64,000 bases of DNA from Silurus meridionalis (GCF_014805685.1 NC_060902.1:2900645-2964644), one strand, 5' to 3'; positions 12,300-25,590 are shown, counted from the first letter of the stretch. The notes: generated by a model from the letters alone, not told the origin. Made by a program: numbers and translations.

Positions 12300-14550
12300 T
12301 CACAGCTTGATCCATAGAGTAGCTCTGGGGGACACGCCGTGTAATTTATAATAATAGATTGCGTAATAATGGGCCTCATTTATCAGGCTTTTAGTAAAGT
12401 TGTGTGTAAATGCTTTCTTAGGCAGAACCGAAGCTAAAAATGTTTGAGACGTCTGACGCGCCAAAACGCCGAAAGAGCGCCATCTAAGCGTGACGTGCAC
12501 GAAATCTTCCAGCAATGCATGTCCGTCACTGCACTCGCTCCGCTTCCTTCATCCCGTCCCGTTCGTCGTAATTCAATTTTACATCGTAATTTACGATTTA
12601 CGTCAAAAATTTTACAAGTTTGTATGCACATGCAAGTTGATATTGTAGGTTTGGGACTTGCTCTTAGCACGATTAGAATAATGATTATGCACTGTTAGTA
12701 GCAGGATTAGAACATTTTCACAATATACCTGTCAGTATTTGTTTTACGGGGAAAAAAACGAAAAAAAAAACCCGACCACAGCAATAAAACATCCAGCACA
12801 ATGTAACAGCGAGCAGATTTTTGTAGAACAAACTGCACCGTTGCATTTCGACTATTAAACAAGACACATCGCTCAATTCAAGGCTTTGAATCTTGCTTTC
12901 TTTTCCTTTTTTCTTTCGCAGCATGTTCACCTGGAACTTGAAACCCGTGCAGTGTAAAGGCTTCAATTGACCTCCTCTGCCCTTACTTTGGTCTCCATTG
13001 ATTTAATCATGTCAGGTACATGGCACTTTCAGACTAATCTTGGCAGGGAAAGTACTTTACGGTGAGTGAGAGGAGACTTCTGGATCATAGCCGCAGGGTT
13101 TATTTGTCTTTATCGATTTTCTTCCGTCTCAAGCATTTCGCAGAGGCGAATGACTCGTAGCTACAGTGTGTCCCTCTGGCTCGGAGTAACATTACGAGAG
13201 GATCCAAAAAATGAAAAAAAAAATCTACCGTGCACACTTATACGGTTGTTCATCAGCTAAATGAGCTTCAGGATGATGTATGAGCCAGTTTAGCTCTAAT
13301 TAGGCAGTGCCACCAAAGCCAGATCTTAATGAAGTCAGAGTTCCGCTTGCCGCAAGCTGAGCAGCTGGTTGAAATAAGGATCATCTTGCCTAATGTTTTT
13401 CAGATTGAGTCGTCAGGGTTTACAGACAGTGGATTTAACTCGGTGTATATGACAATGGCCATATCAAGAGCACAACTTTACAGGATGCCGCCTCTGACGC
13501 AAGGCGTCAAGCTGTTCGCCTGCGTGTCCCCAGAGCTTTACAATGAATTCAATTATGTCTAGATTATAGAGCAGTGATTTATTATATCCTGACGGTGTAG
13601 TTATGTCTTGTACCACTTGGTGGCAGTGTTACACAGTGCATGAGCTGTGATAGAGGGGCTGATCAAATATTTGATCTTAAAAGGAATAAAAAAAGAATGA
13701 AATAATGTATATATGAGAGTGAAAGTCTGAAGATATTTACTGACAATATACTGTATCGTACTGCAAACACAGTTGCAACGATCAGGTCTATTAACAACGA
13801 CTTTCATTAAATGGAATTGATTTCGCAACTGATTGATTCACAACTACATTGGACAGATTCCTCCATTATATCATGGCGAATGTGAATCTTGCTTATACAC
13901 ACCATAAAAGTGAATGGACACCGGATTGTGAGATGCACATGTGCTTGTTGAACATCTCATTCCAAGGGCTTTTGTTGTGGTAATAATCTCCACACATTTG
14001 TCTCCAATGAGGCCCATGATCATTAGTAAGGTCAGGCACTGCTGTAAGCAAGACACCTAGTATGCAGTAGATTGCAATGGAAATAAACTGGGAATTTTAT
14101 AAAATTGCAGGTTGGTCTATAACAGGGAACTTAAATGTAGCGTGCAGAATCATTTTGGTTAAAACAACCAAATCGAATTTCTACCCTGAACATTCATTAA
14201 TCACGTAAACCCACATGCACTGTGCATTCCTTCATAATGTACTGTAAACACACCTCATTTCTTAAATCCTGCAGATCACAAATATGTCCATTCTGCCGAG
14301 TTTTCACGTAAATGACATAAATGTGCTTTTGTGCAAAAACATTATACAATCAAATCAAAAGGCAAAAAGGAAATAAAAAAAAATCTGTATTAGTTTGCAT
14401 GCATGTCAGCTTATGACCAAAGTAAATATTTATGTTTATATATAATACAGTTTATATACATTTGCCCAATATTTTATGAATTCTCATTAATTCCTGGTAA
14501 GTTTTCAACTTGGAATATTTCCCAAATTCCCCAGATGAAGTTCCCAGGGA
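12300..14550. other. Intergenic, no gene seen
   Basis: No recognised repeat or exon. The block 12900-13560 is of even base composition and higher complexity than its surroundings and may be conserved non-coding DNA. Confidence 0.4.
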
Positions 14551-14559
14551 AAGTTTCTG

Positions 14560-15420
14560 GAAATGTTATGTATGCAGTCAGCGTTTCAGTTAATCTCAAA
14601 GGTGTGTATTTGGGTTAAGGTCAGGGTTTTATGCAGGAGTTCTTCTCCTGCAACTTCTTCATGGAACGTACTTGGTGAACAGGGGTGTTGGAACCTCAAG
14701 TTCCTCAAGGCAAAACTGTAGTGCTATAGCATACAAAGACCTTCTATACTATTGTGACCTTTTAGATGTGTGGTGAAACCTGGTCAGATCTATAGTAACA
14801 GGCTTCCCCTGTACAGGCAAAACTCAATGCACACCAGCATTTAGGACCAAACTGGAGACCCTGGAGCTGTGAGATTTGATAACATTCTGTAGAACATATC
14901 AAAATAAACAAAATATAGTATTAAATCAAAAATCTATACATGAGCCTTAAATATTGGACTTAAATACAATGTAGTTAAAATGTAAGTAATATAAAATTGT
15001 TGTTTGTGAAATTTGCTCATGAACAATCAAAATCCTGGTGTAGTGTGGAGAAAACAGGTCTCGTGGCTGATGTATCTGAACATCTTCTAGGAAGGTGTTC
15101 TACCAGATTTTGAAGTGTCCTTGTGGAGACTTGTGAGATTTTATTCAGGCACAAGGGTGTTATTAAAGTCAGATACTGATGTAGATGAGGAGGCCTGGGG
15201 TGCAGTTAATGTTCACATTCATCCCAAAGGTGTTTAGTAGGGTTGAAGTCAGAGCTCTATAGCAGGAGATCTTCCACTCAAACCAGGGAAAGACGTCTTA
15301 TACAATTGTGTGCCTCCAAGCACTGAATGTATATCTGTAAAGCTTAATTCCATTAGTATGAACCATAAGAAAGAAGGAAAAAAAACATCCCATTTGTCAT
15401 GTTTTGTAATATTAATATCC
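14560..15420 (-). mobile_element. Tc1/mariner-derived repeat, two minus-strand fragments
   Basis: The 15050-15420 part is clear: GAAGGTGTTCTACCAGATTT, CACAAGGGTGTTATTAAAGT, GGCCTGGGGTGCAGTTAATG and GCAGGAGATCTTCCACTC all match other copies in reverse. The 14560-14800 part is more decayed and may be an older insertion. Confidence 0.6.
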
Positions 15421-15954
15421 TGAATTATTGTCATTAAGCGGTATGACTCAGTTTTGTGTCTGAAACAGAAAAGATTTCAGGTTCAACGGACCTAAAAAAA
15501 ACCCAGAATGAACGTTTATCTCAGTGTGACGGATTGTACGAGCTTTTGTTCATTAAGTCAAGTAGGACACTTGCAAAGAATATAATTATAATTACCGAGC
15601 TTCATTTTACTCACACATTGTTAATCATACGGCTTACGCGTGAAGCTCAAGACCAAGTAGTTTGCCAGTAAGTCTTACAGATTTATGAAACTTCTCAGCA
15701 ATGTATGTCTTTAATTTGACTATAATGATTTACAGGCTGAGCGAGTCTGAGTCTGGTTGCTCTGTTTCGATGTGAAGGAGTTTGTATAATGAGGTTAAGA
15801 TAAACACCGTTATCAGAGCAGCATTGGGTTTTAGTTGATTTGTTTGATTATATGTGAGATGCGATTGCCATTGCCATTGCCATTGCATTGCCACAGAAAT
15901 ATGCCAACATTTGCCATTTGTAATTAATGAAGAGCACTTATATTAGCCCTTTTT

Positions 15955-16330
15955 TAGGCAAAAGTTTTGGGACACCTGACTTTTCCAACCATATGTGGTT
16001 CTTCTCCCAACTCAAGGACACACAGCCATATATGACATTTTTGGATGCAGTTGCATGAAAGGAGAACTTTGGAGGATCTCAATAAAGATCTGCTCTACAT
16101 ATCTTGGAGTGGAAGATCTCCTGCTATAGAGCTCTGATCTCAACCCTTTTGAGCATTTTTTTGGGATGAAATTCTCACCTCAATTACATCAGTATCAGGA
16201 TGTACACCCTTGTAGCTGAATGAGCACAAAATCTAGTGGAACATCTTCTGCAGAAGAGTGGAGGTCTGTATCATGTGGATAAAAATCTTATAGTCAGGTG
16301 TCCACAAACCTTTTTTCATATAGTGTATAA
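15955..16330 (+). mobile_element. Tc1/mariner-derived dispersed repeat, both ends present
   Basis: It starts AAAAGTTTTGGGACACCTGA and ends GGTGTCCACAAACCTTTTTT-CATATAGTGTA, so both terminal inverted repeats survive. The interior contains ATCTAGTGGAACATCTTCTG. Confidence 0.75.
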
Positions 16331-16339
16331 GCATATTTT

Positions 16340-17590
16340 ATATACAACTTCCGTATATATATTATATACATATTTAAATATTTGCATATTCGTCCCACAG
16401 CAGCCTCTCTGAAAAAAATGCAGTTTTTCTCGTTACCCAGAAAGCGGAAGCTGCCCTGAGGCGGTCCCGAGGTTATTCCCTAGCAGAAACCTTTCCTTCA
16501 CAAAAGTGAAGTGAGGACACGTATATATTATATAAACAGATTACTATAAAAATTAAGACTATAATTAAACAATGTTTAACCACGTTTGCCTTCGTAACAA
16601 CTAGAAAGACTGTAATATAATAATAAATCATGAAAAATATTTATTTGCAATACACATTTGTAAATCTTGTGCTTCTTAAACTAAGCCTCGAAAGCTGGAA
16701 TTCCTGGGGGCATTCAAGGCGACACACTGTGACTGAAGTACCTTTTTAAAGACACGGTTAATGCTAGCCGTCATGTAGTCAAGCTATTCTATAACCAGGC
16801 CTTCCTGTGCACGGTGCCTCCTGGCTCCTTCCACTCGGGCACTTAAACCATCATGTGACGTCCCTAATCCTTGGATGTCCGTTAACCTCCTATGCAAAGT
16901 GGGTCGTTTCCCTCTGGTAGTCTGCCATTGGGGATGGCGCCCGTACTGTATGCCGAGCCCCGATGGAGAATTTTCCACATTAAGCAGACTAAGTAGTGTG
17001 CAGTGCTGCTCGGAATGTAATCTCAAGTGGCTTTTGACACAGGGTATGAACGCTTAACAATGATGGGGGGTGGCAGGGTAATGGCAGCTCAGCACACCAA
17101 AATAGCAGACTTTAAAAAAAAAACAAGAAGTCTTTTTTTAACCTTTTTCTTTTGTTACAAAGAAACAAGTAAGTGAGGAATCTCCGTAACATTTAAGAGC
17201 ATTAGGAGGCCAAAAATACAGCTTGAATTCAGAATGTAGCAGCTCTAATGTTTAAGTGTATTAAAATCTAAAAAAATTAAAAAATACAAAAATGATTTAG
17301 CTTTTTTTTCATGGACACACCAGGATCCCAAAATCTGCTTGATGGAAAGACTCCATCAAGCTTTCAACTGTGCACATGTTCATAGTTCATAATGTCCCCA
17401 ATGCTCATTAATGTCGTTTCATCTAATGTGTAGAAACATCTGAGAGTTTGAGTTCTCGCTTTCAGATGTTTTCAATTACAAGCCATTTGTTTTGGTGACA
17501 GAAACTTCCAGTGGCACATTTTTATAAAAGATAAATAAAAAGAATTCAGATAAAATCAGCTAAAAAGTATAATATTTTAAGTGGTATTGC
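16340..17590. other. Intergenic, nothing recognised
   Basis: AT-rich except 16780-17060, a GC-balanced block of unknown nature with open frames on both strands and no family resemblance. Confidence 0.5.
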
Positions 17591-17654
17591 ACTTTTTTTT
17601 TGTTTTTTATAAAAAATAAACAAATTAAGAAAAATAATAGAAAAAAGTGCTGTG

Positions 17655-18765
17655 AAAAAGTGTTTGCCCCTTCTGATTTTATCCAAACCCCCCCTGACCC
17701 TTGGTGGCAACAACTCCAATCAGGCATCAGTGATAACTGGAGTCTTTCACATCACTATGAAGGAATTTTGGCCCAATCTTCTTTTTTTCAGCAACATTGA
17801 AGGGTTTTTGAGCATAAACGAACTGTTTAAGGCATAACCCAAGTGTGCTTGAGCTTAAGGTCATGAAATGATTGCTGGATTTTCTCCTTCAGGATTTTTT
17901 GCTTCATGGTTTCATCAATTATTGTAAGTTGTCCAGGTCCTGAAGGTGAAAAGTAGCCCCAGACCATTACACTGCCACCACCATGTTAGACTATTGGTAT
18001 GATGTTCTTTTAGTCAAATGCTGTGTGTGTTTTATGCCAGATGGAACAGGACAGACCTTCCAAAAAAGTAGAACTTTTGTCTCATCAATTTACAGAATAT
18101 TTGTCTGTCTTGGCGATAATCAAAAGGTTTATTTATTTATTTATTTATTTTTGGCAAATATGAGGCGAGTCTTTGTGTTCTTTTTTTGGCCCAGTCTCGT
18201 TCTTATTGTTTAATCGCGAACAATGACCTTAACTGAGTGAGGCGTGCAGATCTTTAGATGTTGTTCTGGGTTATTTTATGAGCTCCTCGATGAGTCGTCA
18301 TTGGGAAGGTTCACCACTGTTGTACGTTTTATTGGATGGCTTTGTATCCCTTTCCAGACTGATTTCTTATCTTACTTACTCTTGAATTAGTTGAGATTGA
18401 GGCATGACGTGTTGCTTTTTAAAATCATTTATTGTACTTCACTTTGTCACACAGGGTCTATTTAAATCATTTATTGCCTGTCACTAATCAGGCCTGTGTG
18501 TGGCAAGTGAACTTAACTTAGCTGTGGTTAATTACATTTCATTCCTAATTTATGCCAGGTGTTCGGGGGGCAATAACTTTTTCACATAGGGGCAGGCGGG
18601 TTCAGAGATTTTTTTCCCCCTTAATAAATAAAATCATTTAAATATTGCATTTTGTATTTATTCAGGTTATCTTGGTGTGATATTAAAATTAGCTTGATAA
18701 TCAGAATAATTTAAGTGTGTATACAAACATGCAAAAAAAAAATCAGAAAGGGCAAATACTTTAAT
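17655..18765 (-). mobile_element. Degenerate Tc1-like transposon with terminal inverted repeats
   Basis: AGTGTTTGCCCCTTCTGATT near 17660 and its imperfect complement AAATCAGAAAGGGCAAATAC near 18741 mark the ends. Between them lies text known from fish Tc1-like elements, with the transposase on the minus strand (AGTAGCCCCAGACCATTACA, CTCCTTCAGGATTTTTTGCT, GGTTCACCACTGTTG). It is shortened and full of stops, so not active. Confidence 0.75.
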
Positions 18766-19369
18766 CTAATCTATTTTCAGAGTTGCTAATGATATGATGA
18801 TATGAATAATTTATCAACAACTTCTATACAAATAAATTAAAGACAATTAAACAATGGCATGATGTGGACCTACTACAACATCGTTACAATCAGGTGAACT
18901 ATTCGGTTCAGCACACAGGTTTTACAGGTAAATATTTCGACACACTGTGTCATGCTCTAAGCATGTTCTCATTATCTCTTCGATCTCGCAAACCGGTCGA
19001 GAAGCGGCTAGTGGGTGCGTACTGGAATTCATGAATACAATAGGAATGAAAACAAGTAATATCCAGAAAGCTTTGTGGACACTGGTCTTTAGCATGTCAT
19101 CCTTTTGTTTAGAAAAGAATGAGAAAACCTTGCTTGAGAAACAGGTTCACAACAACAACCCTGATAAATATAGTTGCTTGTGTCATGCCGGTTTGAGCAA
19201 CAATACAACACGATTGCTTTAAACACAATGTGTATTGTGTCCACCTTTAATTCCAGGTTAAACGATCCACTAACTTCCATCTAAACACCTTTTAGTGGTT
19301 TTGATGCATCCTGAAACAAAACCTGTCTTCATCATGACCATACGGTTCTTTATAAACATCCCATTCCAT

Positions 19370-19725
19370 ATTTAGCGTCCGTTTGCCCTTATAATAAGCT
19401 CCACTCTTCTGGGAAGATGTTTCACCAGATTTTGTGGAGATTTCTTCGAGATTTCATTCAGCCACAAGGGTGTTATTAAAGTCAGGTAGTGATGTAGGTG
19501 AGGTTGAAGAAGCCTGGGGTGCAGTCAGCGTTCACATTCATGTGTGCTACTGCAGAGTTAAAGTCAAAGCTCTACAGGAGATCTTCTACTCCAACCTATG
19601 GAAAGCAGATCTTCATTGAGCTGGCTTTGTGCACGGAGGCATTGTCATGCTGCAACAGCTTTGTGTCTCCTTGTTCAAGTAAAGAAAAGAATTCATATCA
19701 ATAATATATTTTTATAGCACCCTTT
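19370..19725 (-). mobile_element. Tc1/mariner-derived dispersed repeat
   Basis: A minus-strand copy: CACTCTTCTGGGAAGATGTT, CACAAGGGTGTTATTAAAGT, GGAGATCTTCTACTCCAACC, and GGCTTTGTGCACGGAGGCAT all recur elsewhere in the window. Confidence 0.75.
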
Positions 19726-19729
19726 TTTG

Positions 19730-20060
19730 AAAGGCATGGGGCATCAACCAATCCTTCTTGGTTTCGGACTGTTGAAGCCCTGGTCTGCAAAGAGCTTTCA
19801 AAGCATATACACGCTCTTATGGTTGAAATGTATTCAGTTTGGGGGTTCTTTGGAACACCATGAAGGACATCATCAAGACATGGAGAAACCGATGCATGAA
19901 TTATTAGGGAGGCTTCAGAGAGACCTACAGAATCATTAAAGGGGCTGCAGGAACATCCACCGTAACAAGTACCAATCACCCTGTGCATGTGACAACAGCC
20001 TCTTGTATTCTTCACTCTGTTAAGATATAACTGTGTCACACAAAAGCCCTTGAACATTTG
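19730..20060 (+). mobile_element. Tc1-like transposon 5' fragment
   Basis: Carries ACATGGAGAAACCGATGCAT, TTAAAGGGGCTGCAGGAAC and GTGACAACAGCCTCTTGTAT. I recognise these as the N-terminal part of a common fish Tc1-like transposase gene. Frames are broken, and it abuts another Tc1-derived copy. Confidence 0.5.
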
Positions 20061-20189
20061 CATATTTTTTTAGGATACATCATATGAGCTGCTTCTCTTG
20101 AGTTGGGTCCTATTCTGGAACAAACCCTGAAGGACCTTAGAGAGCTGAAGAGCTTAAATCCTGTCCAAAACTGTCAAACTCTCAATCAG

Positions 20190-20825
20190 AGGAAGGAAGT
20201 AATAAAGTAGAAATACTTCATTATTGTACTTAAGTAGATTTCTACTTCACTATTTATTTATTTATTTATAGACGTTTTACTTTCACTCTCACAAAATTTT
20301 TTTAAACAAATATCTGTACTTTCTACTATTTTCAAAGCAGACTTTCTTTCTTCTCACTGCGCCGTTTTCAGCCCGTCAACCTGTTTCCTGTCATTGCGCA
20401 GCTTTTTCAATGTACCACCAGTGTATCATTTCCTGTCTTTCTCTCACACACCACAGAAGTAGACTCGTTTACGAAGCCAACAATAAACACGCAGAAGGCA
20501 GTAAGAAGTCTGGGGTTAACGTGGATGAGACAGAGGGAGTCTGTGATGGAAACGACACTTGATCATCATCGTCTTTTCTCTGCTTGTGTTCTATATGGTG
20601 GATCTTCAGCCTGAATACATTCATTAGGGAACAACATTTTAAATTAATTTGTATTTATATATTAATATGATGTGAGGTTCAGTTACCAGCGTGACACTAA
20701 AACAGGTTGTAATAATGAGTACTTTTTGCTGAAGTACATGTCGGAGCCCAAACTTTAACTTGTGAAAAAGTGCAGTCAGAACTTCAACACTTGAGTGAAG
20801 GATGTGTGTACTTTTGCCACCTCTG
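20190..20825. mobile_element. hAT-like non-autonomous repeat
   Basis: The ends are rich in the AAGTACTTTTAC-type motif of a common fish repeat (TACTTAAGTAGATTTCTACT on the left, GTACTTTTGCCACCTCTG on the right). Its centre (20360-20630) is repeated at 26455-26755, about 80 % alike by eye. The superfamily call is from recollection. Confidence 0.55.
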
Positions 20826-20957
20826 CTCTCAATCAGTCATTTCTGCACAGGAGAGTGGAATCAAACAGTTTTAAAAAGACTGAGTAATTTATAGCAAGTG
20901 AATGGTGCATTTAAGAAAGTCAAGAGATGTGCAAATACAGTACATACATACATACTC

Positions 20958-21405
20958 AGATCTGACATAATATTATGATCACCTGCTTAATATCGTGTTC
21001 TGACTCCTCTAACATAACTTGAGGTTCTTCAGCAGTTTGTGCTACAGGAGCTCGTCTGTTGGATCGGACCACACGGACCAGCCTTCGCTCCCCACATGAG
21101 ACTCGTCCGCCCACGACCCTGTCGCCGGTTCACCTCTGTTCCTTCCTTGGAGCACTTTTGATACATACTGACCATTGCAGACAAGGAACATCCGACAAGA
21201 GCTGCAATTTTGGGACTCTCCGGCCCAGACGTCTAGACGTCACAATTTGTCAAACTCTCAAATCCTTACGCCCATTTTTCTGCTTCTAACATCAACTTTG
21301 AGGACAAAATGTTTACCTGCTGCCTAATAAATATATCCACAAACTAACAGGTGCCATGATGAAGAGATAAACAGTGTTCTTCACTTCACCACTCAGAATG
21401 TTGTG
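20958..21405 (-). mobile_element. Tc1-like transposon, internally deleted
   Basis: The + strand reads the complement of a Tc1-like transposase N-terminus (helix-turn-helix part): GCTCGTCTGTTGGATCGGAC, ACCCTGTCGCCGGTTCACCT, GTTTACCTGCTGCCTAATAA, then CAGGTGCCATGATGAAGAGA. A second copy is at 29595-30115. Frames are broken. Confidence 0.75.
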
Positions 21406-22114
21406 TCTGGTCGGTGTACATGCATGCATTGCATTATAGATCAAATAAACAATATGTAAAATATTACATTTAAACACTCAGACTTTTTTATGTACTGTTT
21501 ATCCACTGAAAATCAGTGAAAAAAATGTATGACGTATTTTCACATTGTTTGGCCACAGAAAAAGATGACACGCAAACACACACTCACACCGGGGTCACAT
21601 GTAACTAAAGGACCGCTATACTGTACATACAACCTGCTTCTAAATGTGAGCCGTGTCCTTTGTCAGTGTGCAGTGTGTCCTCTTGTCTTTCCAGTATCAA
21701 TGTCACAAAGTGTGTAAATAAATAGTGCAAGACCATGAGGGTACCAGAGGACAGTGTAAATACAGGGGTCACTCCGTATTATGTAATCAGCGTCGAGGGA
21801 ATCCATCTGTTTCAAACACGATCTAAAGAACAAAAAGTCCAGTGAATTCTAATGAAGTCATAAGATTTATGACGAGGAACAACGTCTAAGCCGCTTCTAA
21901 CCTCGCCGTATTTCATCTTCTTAAAAAAGGTTTCGAGCACATAAGCATATAAACAAGGGAATAAATCAGTTATATATACTGTACAGTATAAATACGTTTA
22001 GACATCAAGGAACCGAAATTAAAAACAAATTTATATTTTTCCTCAAAATGTTGAAATCATAGATCGTAGATTCCGTCATTAAACATTTCCGCCATCTTAA
22101 TGAAGTATAACGTA

Positions 22115-22445
22115 CAGGCAATGTATTGAGACACCCACCTTCTCCAATCATGCGGATCTTCTTCAAACTGTTACCACAAATTTGAACGCACGCAATCGAA
22201 CTTCACTTGAACTTGGAGACTCAAACCTGTTCCTACATGACAAGGACCCTGTGCACAAAACCAACTTTGGGTTGGAGTGGAAGATCTCCTGCTCTAGAGC
22301 TCTAAACCCTATTAAACACCATTGAGATAAATTGAAATGTTGACTGCACCCCCCGGCCTCCTCACCTCACCTCACCTCACCTACATCAGTCACAAATCTC
22401 TACAATATCTAGTGGAACATCTTCCCAGAGGAGTGGAGGTTATCT
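22115..22445 (+). mobile_element. Tc1/mariner-derived dispersed repeat
   Basis: A plus-strand copy with TTGAGACACCCACCTTCTCC, a decayed transposase-derived stretch at about 22300-22335, GACTGCACCCCCCGGCCTCC and TCTAGTGGAACATCTTCCCA. Confidence 0.75.
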
Positions 22446-22449
22446 TCTT

Positions 22450-22895
22450 CTTTCGGCTGCTCCCATTAGGGGTCACCACAGCAGATAATCTGTCTCCAAA
22501 CCCTCTACTTCTGCCTCTTTCACACCAACTACCTGCATGTCTTCCTTCACCACATCCATAAACCTCATCCTTGGTCTTTCTCTTTTCCTCCTTCCTGGTG
22601 GCTCCATCCTCAGCATTCTCCTACCGATATACCCCATGTCCCTCCTCTGCACGTGTCCAAACCATCTCAATCTCGCCTCCCTCACCTTGTCTCCAAAATG
22701 TCCTACATGTGCTGTCCCTCTAATAAACTCATTTCTAATCCTGTCCATCGTCGTCACTCCCAACAAACATCTTAACATCTTCAGCTCTGCTACCTCCAGC
22801 TCCACATCCTGTCTTTTACTCAATGCCACTGTCTCTAATCCATACAACATCTCAGGTCTCACCACAGTCCTATAAACGTTCCCTTTCACTCTTAC
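22450..22895 (-). pseudogene. Non-LTR retrotransposon C-terminal fragment
   Basis: The minus strand has a 138-residue open stretch with TVVRPEMLYGLETVALSKRQ, RGTAHVGHFGDKVREARLRW, FGHVQRRDMGYIGRRMLRME and KRERPRMRFMDVVKEDMQVV. This is the widely repeated region after the reverse-transcriptase domain of fish LINE elements (RTE-like, clade not settled). The upstream polymerase and endonuclease are missing, so it is a 5'-truncated relic, although this piece still reads open. It abuts a Tc1-derived copy on the left. Confidence 0.85.
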
Positions 22896-23194
22896 AGATA
22901 CTAAAAGAGTGGGGGTTATAATAACAGTAGGGTAGTAATAGGTGTTACAATAATCTAACCCACAGAAACCTCAAGAATTACAAAATCGTATCATTTACTT
23001 GGTGTTTTGAAAAGCTAACACTTATCATCAGGCTGAGAAACGGGGCAAGGAGGTGATCGGACAAACAAAACCCATAGTACTGTGACAGCCATGTTTGTTC
23101 CTGTCAGCCTCGCTCGGTCTAAAGGGGCTGCTCAGGGTGGCATTAAGCTATTCAGCACTGTCCACGTCCAACCAAACATTCTCCTCAGAGGGGG

Positions 23195-23240
<46 letters not shown>
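23195..23240. repeat. (CA)n microsatellite
   Basis: About 22 CA units. Confidence 0.96.
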
Positions 23241-23244
<4 letters not shown>

Positions 23245-23399
23245 AAAACAAGTACAGAGGACAGAGCTGGCAGAAGTCTCCTGAAGGTTGCCAGGGAGAG
23301 AGGGCTTGTACCGAAATTGGCGCTATGAAGCCGTTTGTTTTGTCTCTCCTCTCGCCACATAACTTCCTGCTTGGAAAAACCAGTGCTTGAGAAAATCAA

Positions 23400-24540
23400 G
23401 TCTCAGCACGGTCCAAATGACCGATTTGAGCAGGTGTCCATGGTTTCAACTTCTCAAACTTGAAAGGAAAGTAGACGAGACCCGGACTTTGGATTATCGT
23501 TTCTAGATAAGTATGAATGCCTTCGTTATATACGTTATATCCAGAAACTCCTTCACAGAGACCTGCATTGTTCTTGATGTAGTCCATGAGATTTGACACT
23601 GATGGAAGGAGTCTCCAGTGCAAGTTTCTGTAGCAGCAGCAGCATGATAAGCAGCATGACTTTTTGTTTTAGAAAAAACAAAAAGTGACCAAGGATAAAC
23701 AATGCTTTCAGCAGCTTGTACCTAAAGAAGAACAGGCCCTGGAATGGTTGGCAAAGTATCAGAGTTTGGTGTATGAGGCATTAAACACATGCTGTTAGCA
23801 TGTTAGCTGTAGAAGAAGTGCACAAACCAAGCACTTGTAGATTTATTATAATATAAGACTCTTTGTTTAATCAACTCAGTTTGTGTGAAAAGACTCGAAT
23901 GTGACTCAAATGCGGCCTCGGGTGTTGTTAGAGTCAGGAGTATGTTTTTTAGTTACTCTTCACACCTCAGCATTTTTCCAGCCCGTCCTAACAATAAGAT
24001 TTAAAGTCATTTAGATGAGGTTTAATACGGTTTTTGAGGAGCTTCGTGCTCACGTTTAGTAATTCAGTGACTTTTCTCACAGCCCTAAACTTTGCAATCG
24101 CTCACCGGTGTCTTTGTTTTCAACATATATCTCTGCACACACACACACGCCACACACACATAAACATGCCCTGTTTTTCGGCGGTCTTTTGCCTTGATGT
24201 AGGCCTCGGACAGTTTTCACTGGCCGACCCCGTGTCATCACGTGCATGATCCTAACTCCTAACCCTACATTCCTTCACTGTTTAATTACTTATGTGGTGC
24301 GCTGCAGCGAGTCCTGCGTGAAACTAGCAGCAGAGTCGCTTTTTGGAATGTCGCTAGTCTCAGTATAGCTTTGCTGACTTTTTATATTCTTTCTCTCTCT
24401 TTCTTTCTCTGCTCCCTCCTTCTTATTTCCAGACACCTATTTTATCTGCGGTGTGTAAAAACATGAAAGATACTTCCATAATACATTCTGTATGTGTCAC
24501 TGCTTTGTTATATATATTAGATATAATCATTACATACATT
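23400..24540. other. Intergenic, nothing recognised
   Basis: Mixed-composition DNA between a (CA)n and a (GT)n tract; a short CAG cluster near 23630. No gene or clear mobile element. Confidence 0.5.
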
Positions 24541-24558
24541 ATTAAACCGAACAACACA

Positions 24559-24562
<4 letters not shown>

Positions 24563-24617
<55 letters not shown>
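24563..24617. repeat. (GT)n microsatellite
   Basis: About 27 GT units in intergenic DNA. Confidence 0.96.
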
Positions 24618-24619
<2 letters not shown>

Positions 24620-24689
24620 ACAACCCTGAAGGCTCACTGATGCTTTTACTGATTCTACTGCAGTAATCATCATGTAGTTCTGCTCCAGC

Positions 24690-25020
24690 CGACATGTGAA
24701 GCAGCTACCGATGCGATACGATTCGCCCCTGTTACGATCCGATTTCGATTTGATTCAACACAAAGCAATGCAATTTTAAAAAAACATGATGCACATGGTG
24801 CAGATAATTAGCTTTTATTTCTTTGGTTCTTCCGACTTCTTACCCTTTGCTCCTTTCACACACACACACGTCTTTGTAGTTACAAAAAATAAAGAAAAAT
24901 CATGAAATAAAACCAGATGTTCTTTTCCTGTTCTGTCTCCAGGAAGTTACAGCTCTACCTCTGCCATGTTAATCTGTATTCTATGTGACTCTCAGGACAC
25001 GCCTCGGCCTCCGTAGTGTT
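24690..25020 (+). mobile_element. Dispersed repeat of unknown class, copy 1
   Basis: Contains GCTACCGATGCGATACGATT and TGTTCTTTTCCTGTTCTGTC, then CTCTACCTCTGCCATGTTAA. The second part recurs at 9060-9170, and both parts recur in reverse at 62030-62240. Confidence 0.7.
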
Positions 25021-25541
25021 ATCATACCTCATATTCACGTTTTGTGTCATTTATTCCTCATAAATTAAATTACTCTGTGTTTTTTGATCGTACAAATAAG
25101 AGCAATACATCATTAGAATCTGTAAAGGGTCTACTTTTATTTGTATAACACTTAATAACGACAAAATGCTGTGCTTTTGTAAAATAAAGAAGACAGATAG
25201 GGGGCGCTCTCTGTCATCTCTGCCATCTCTCTTCACAGACATACAAATAAAACTCCCTGAATCTCAGTGAATATTTGCCTCACAGACGTAATAAATATAT
25301 ATCTATTGGAATGTCGAAATTTCTACTTTTAAATAAGAAAATAAAACAAATATTCTCTGATTATGTAACCGGTATGAAAGTTATGAAAGGTATCACCTCA
25401 TTAACTGTCCGTGTGGAAACATAGCAACGGTTCCGTTTGGTGTCCTGATGATTTACGTCATTTACACCACCATAATTACTTTAAAACATTTACAAGAATA
25501 TTTTGTCTTCATGCTCTATGTTGAGTTTGGTATCACTAAAA

Positions 25542-25542
25542 C

Positions 25543-25590
<48 letters not shown>
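25542..25590. repeat. (CTGT)n microsatellite
   Basis: About 12 tandem CTGT units. Confidence 0.96.

Noticed and set aside
22473..22889. Functional reverse transcriptase gene
   Set aside because: Only the C-terminal region of a LINE remains; no polymerase motif is present.
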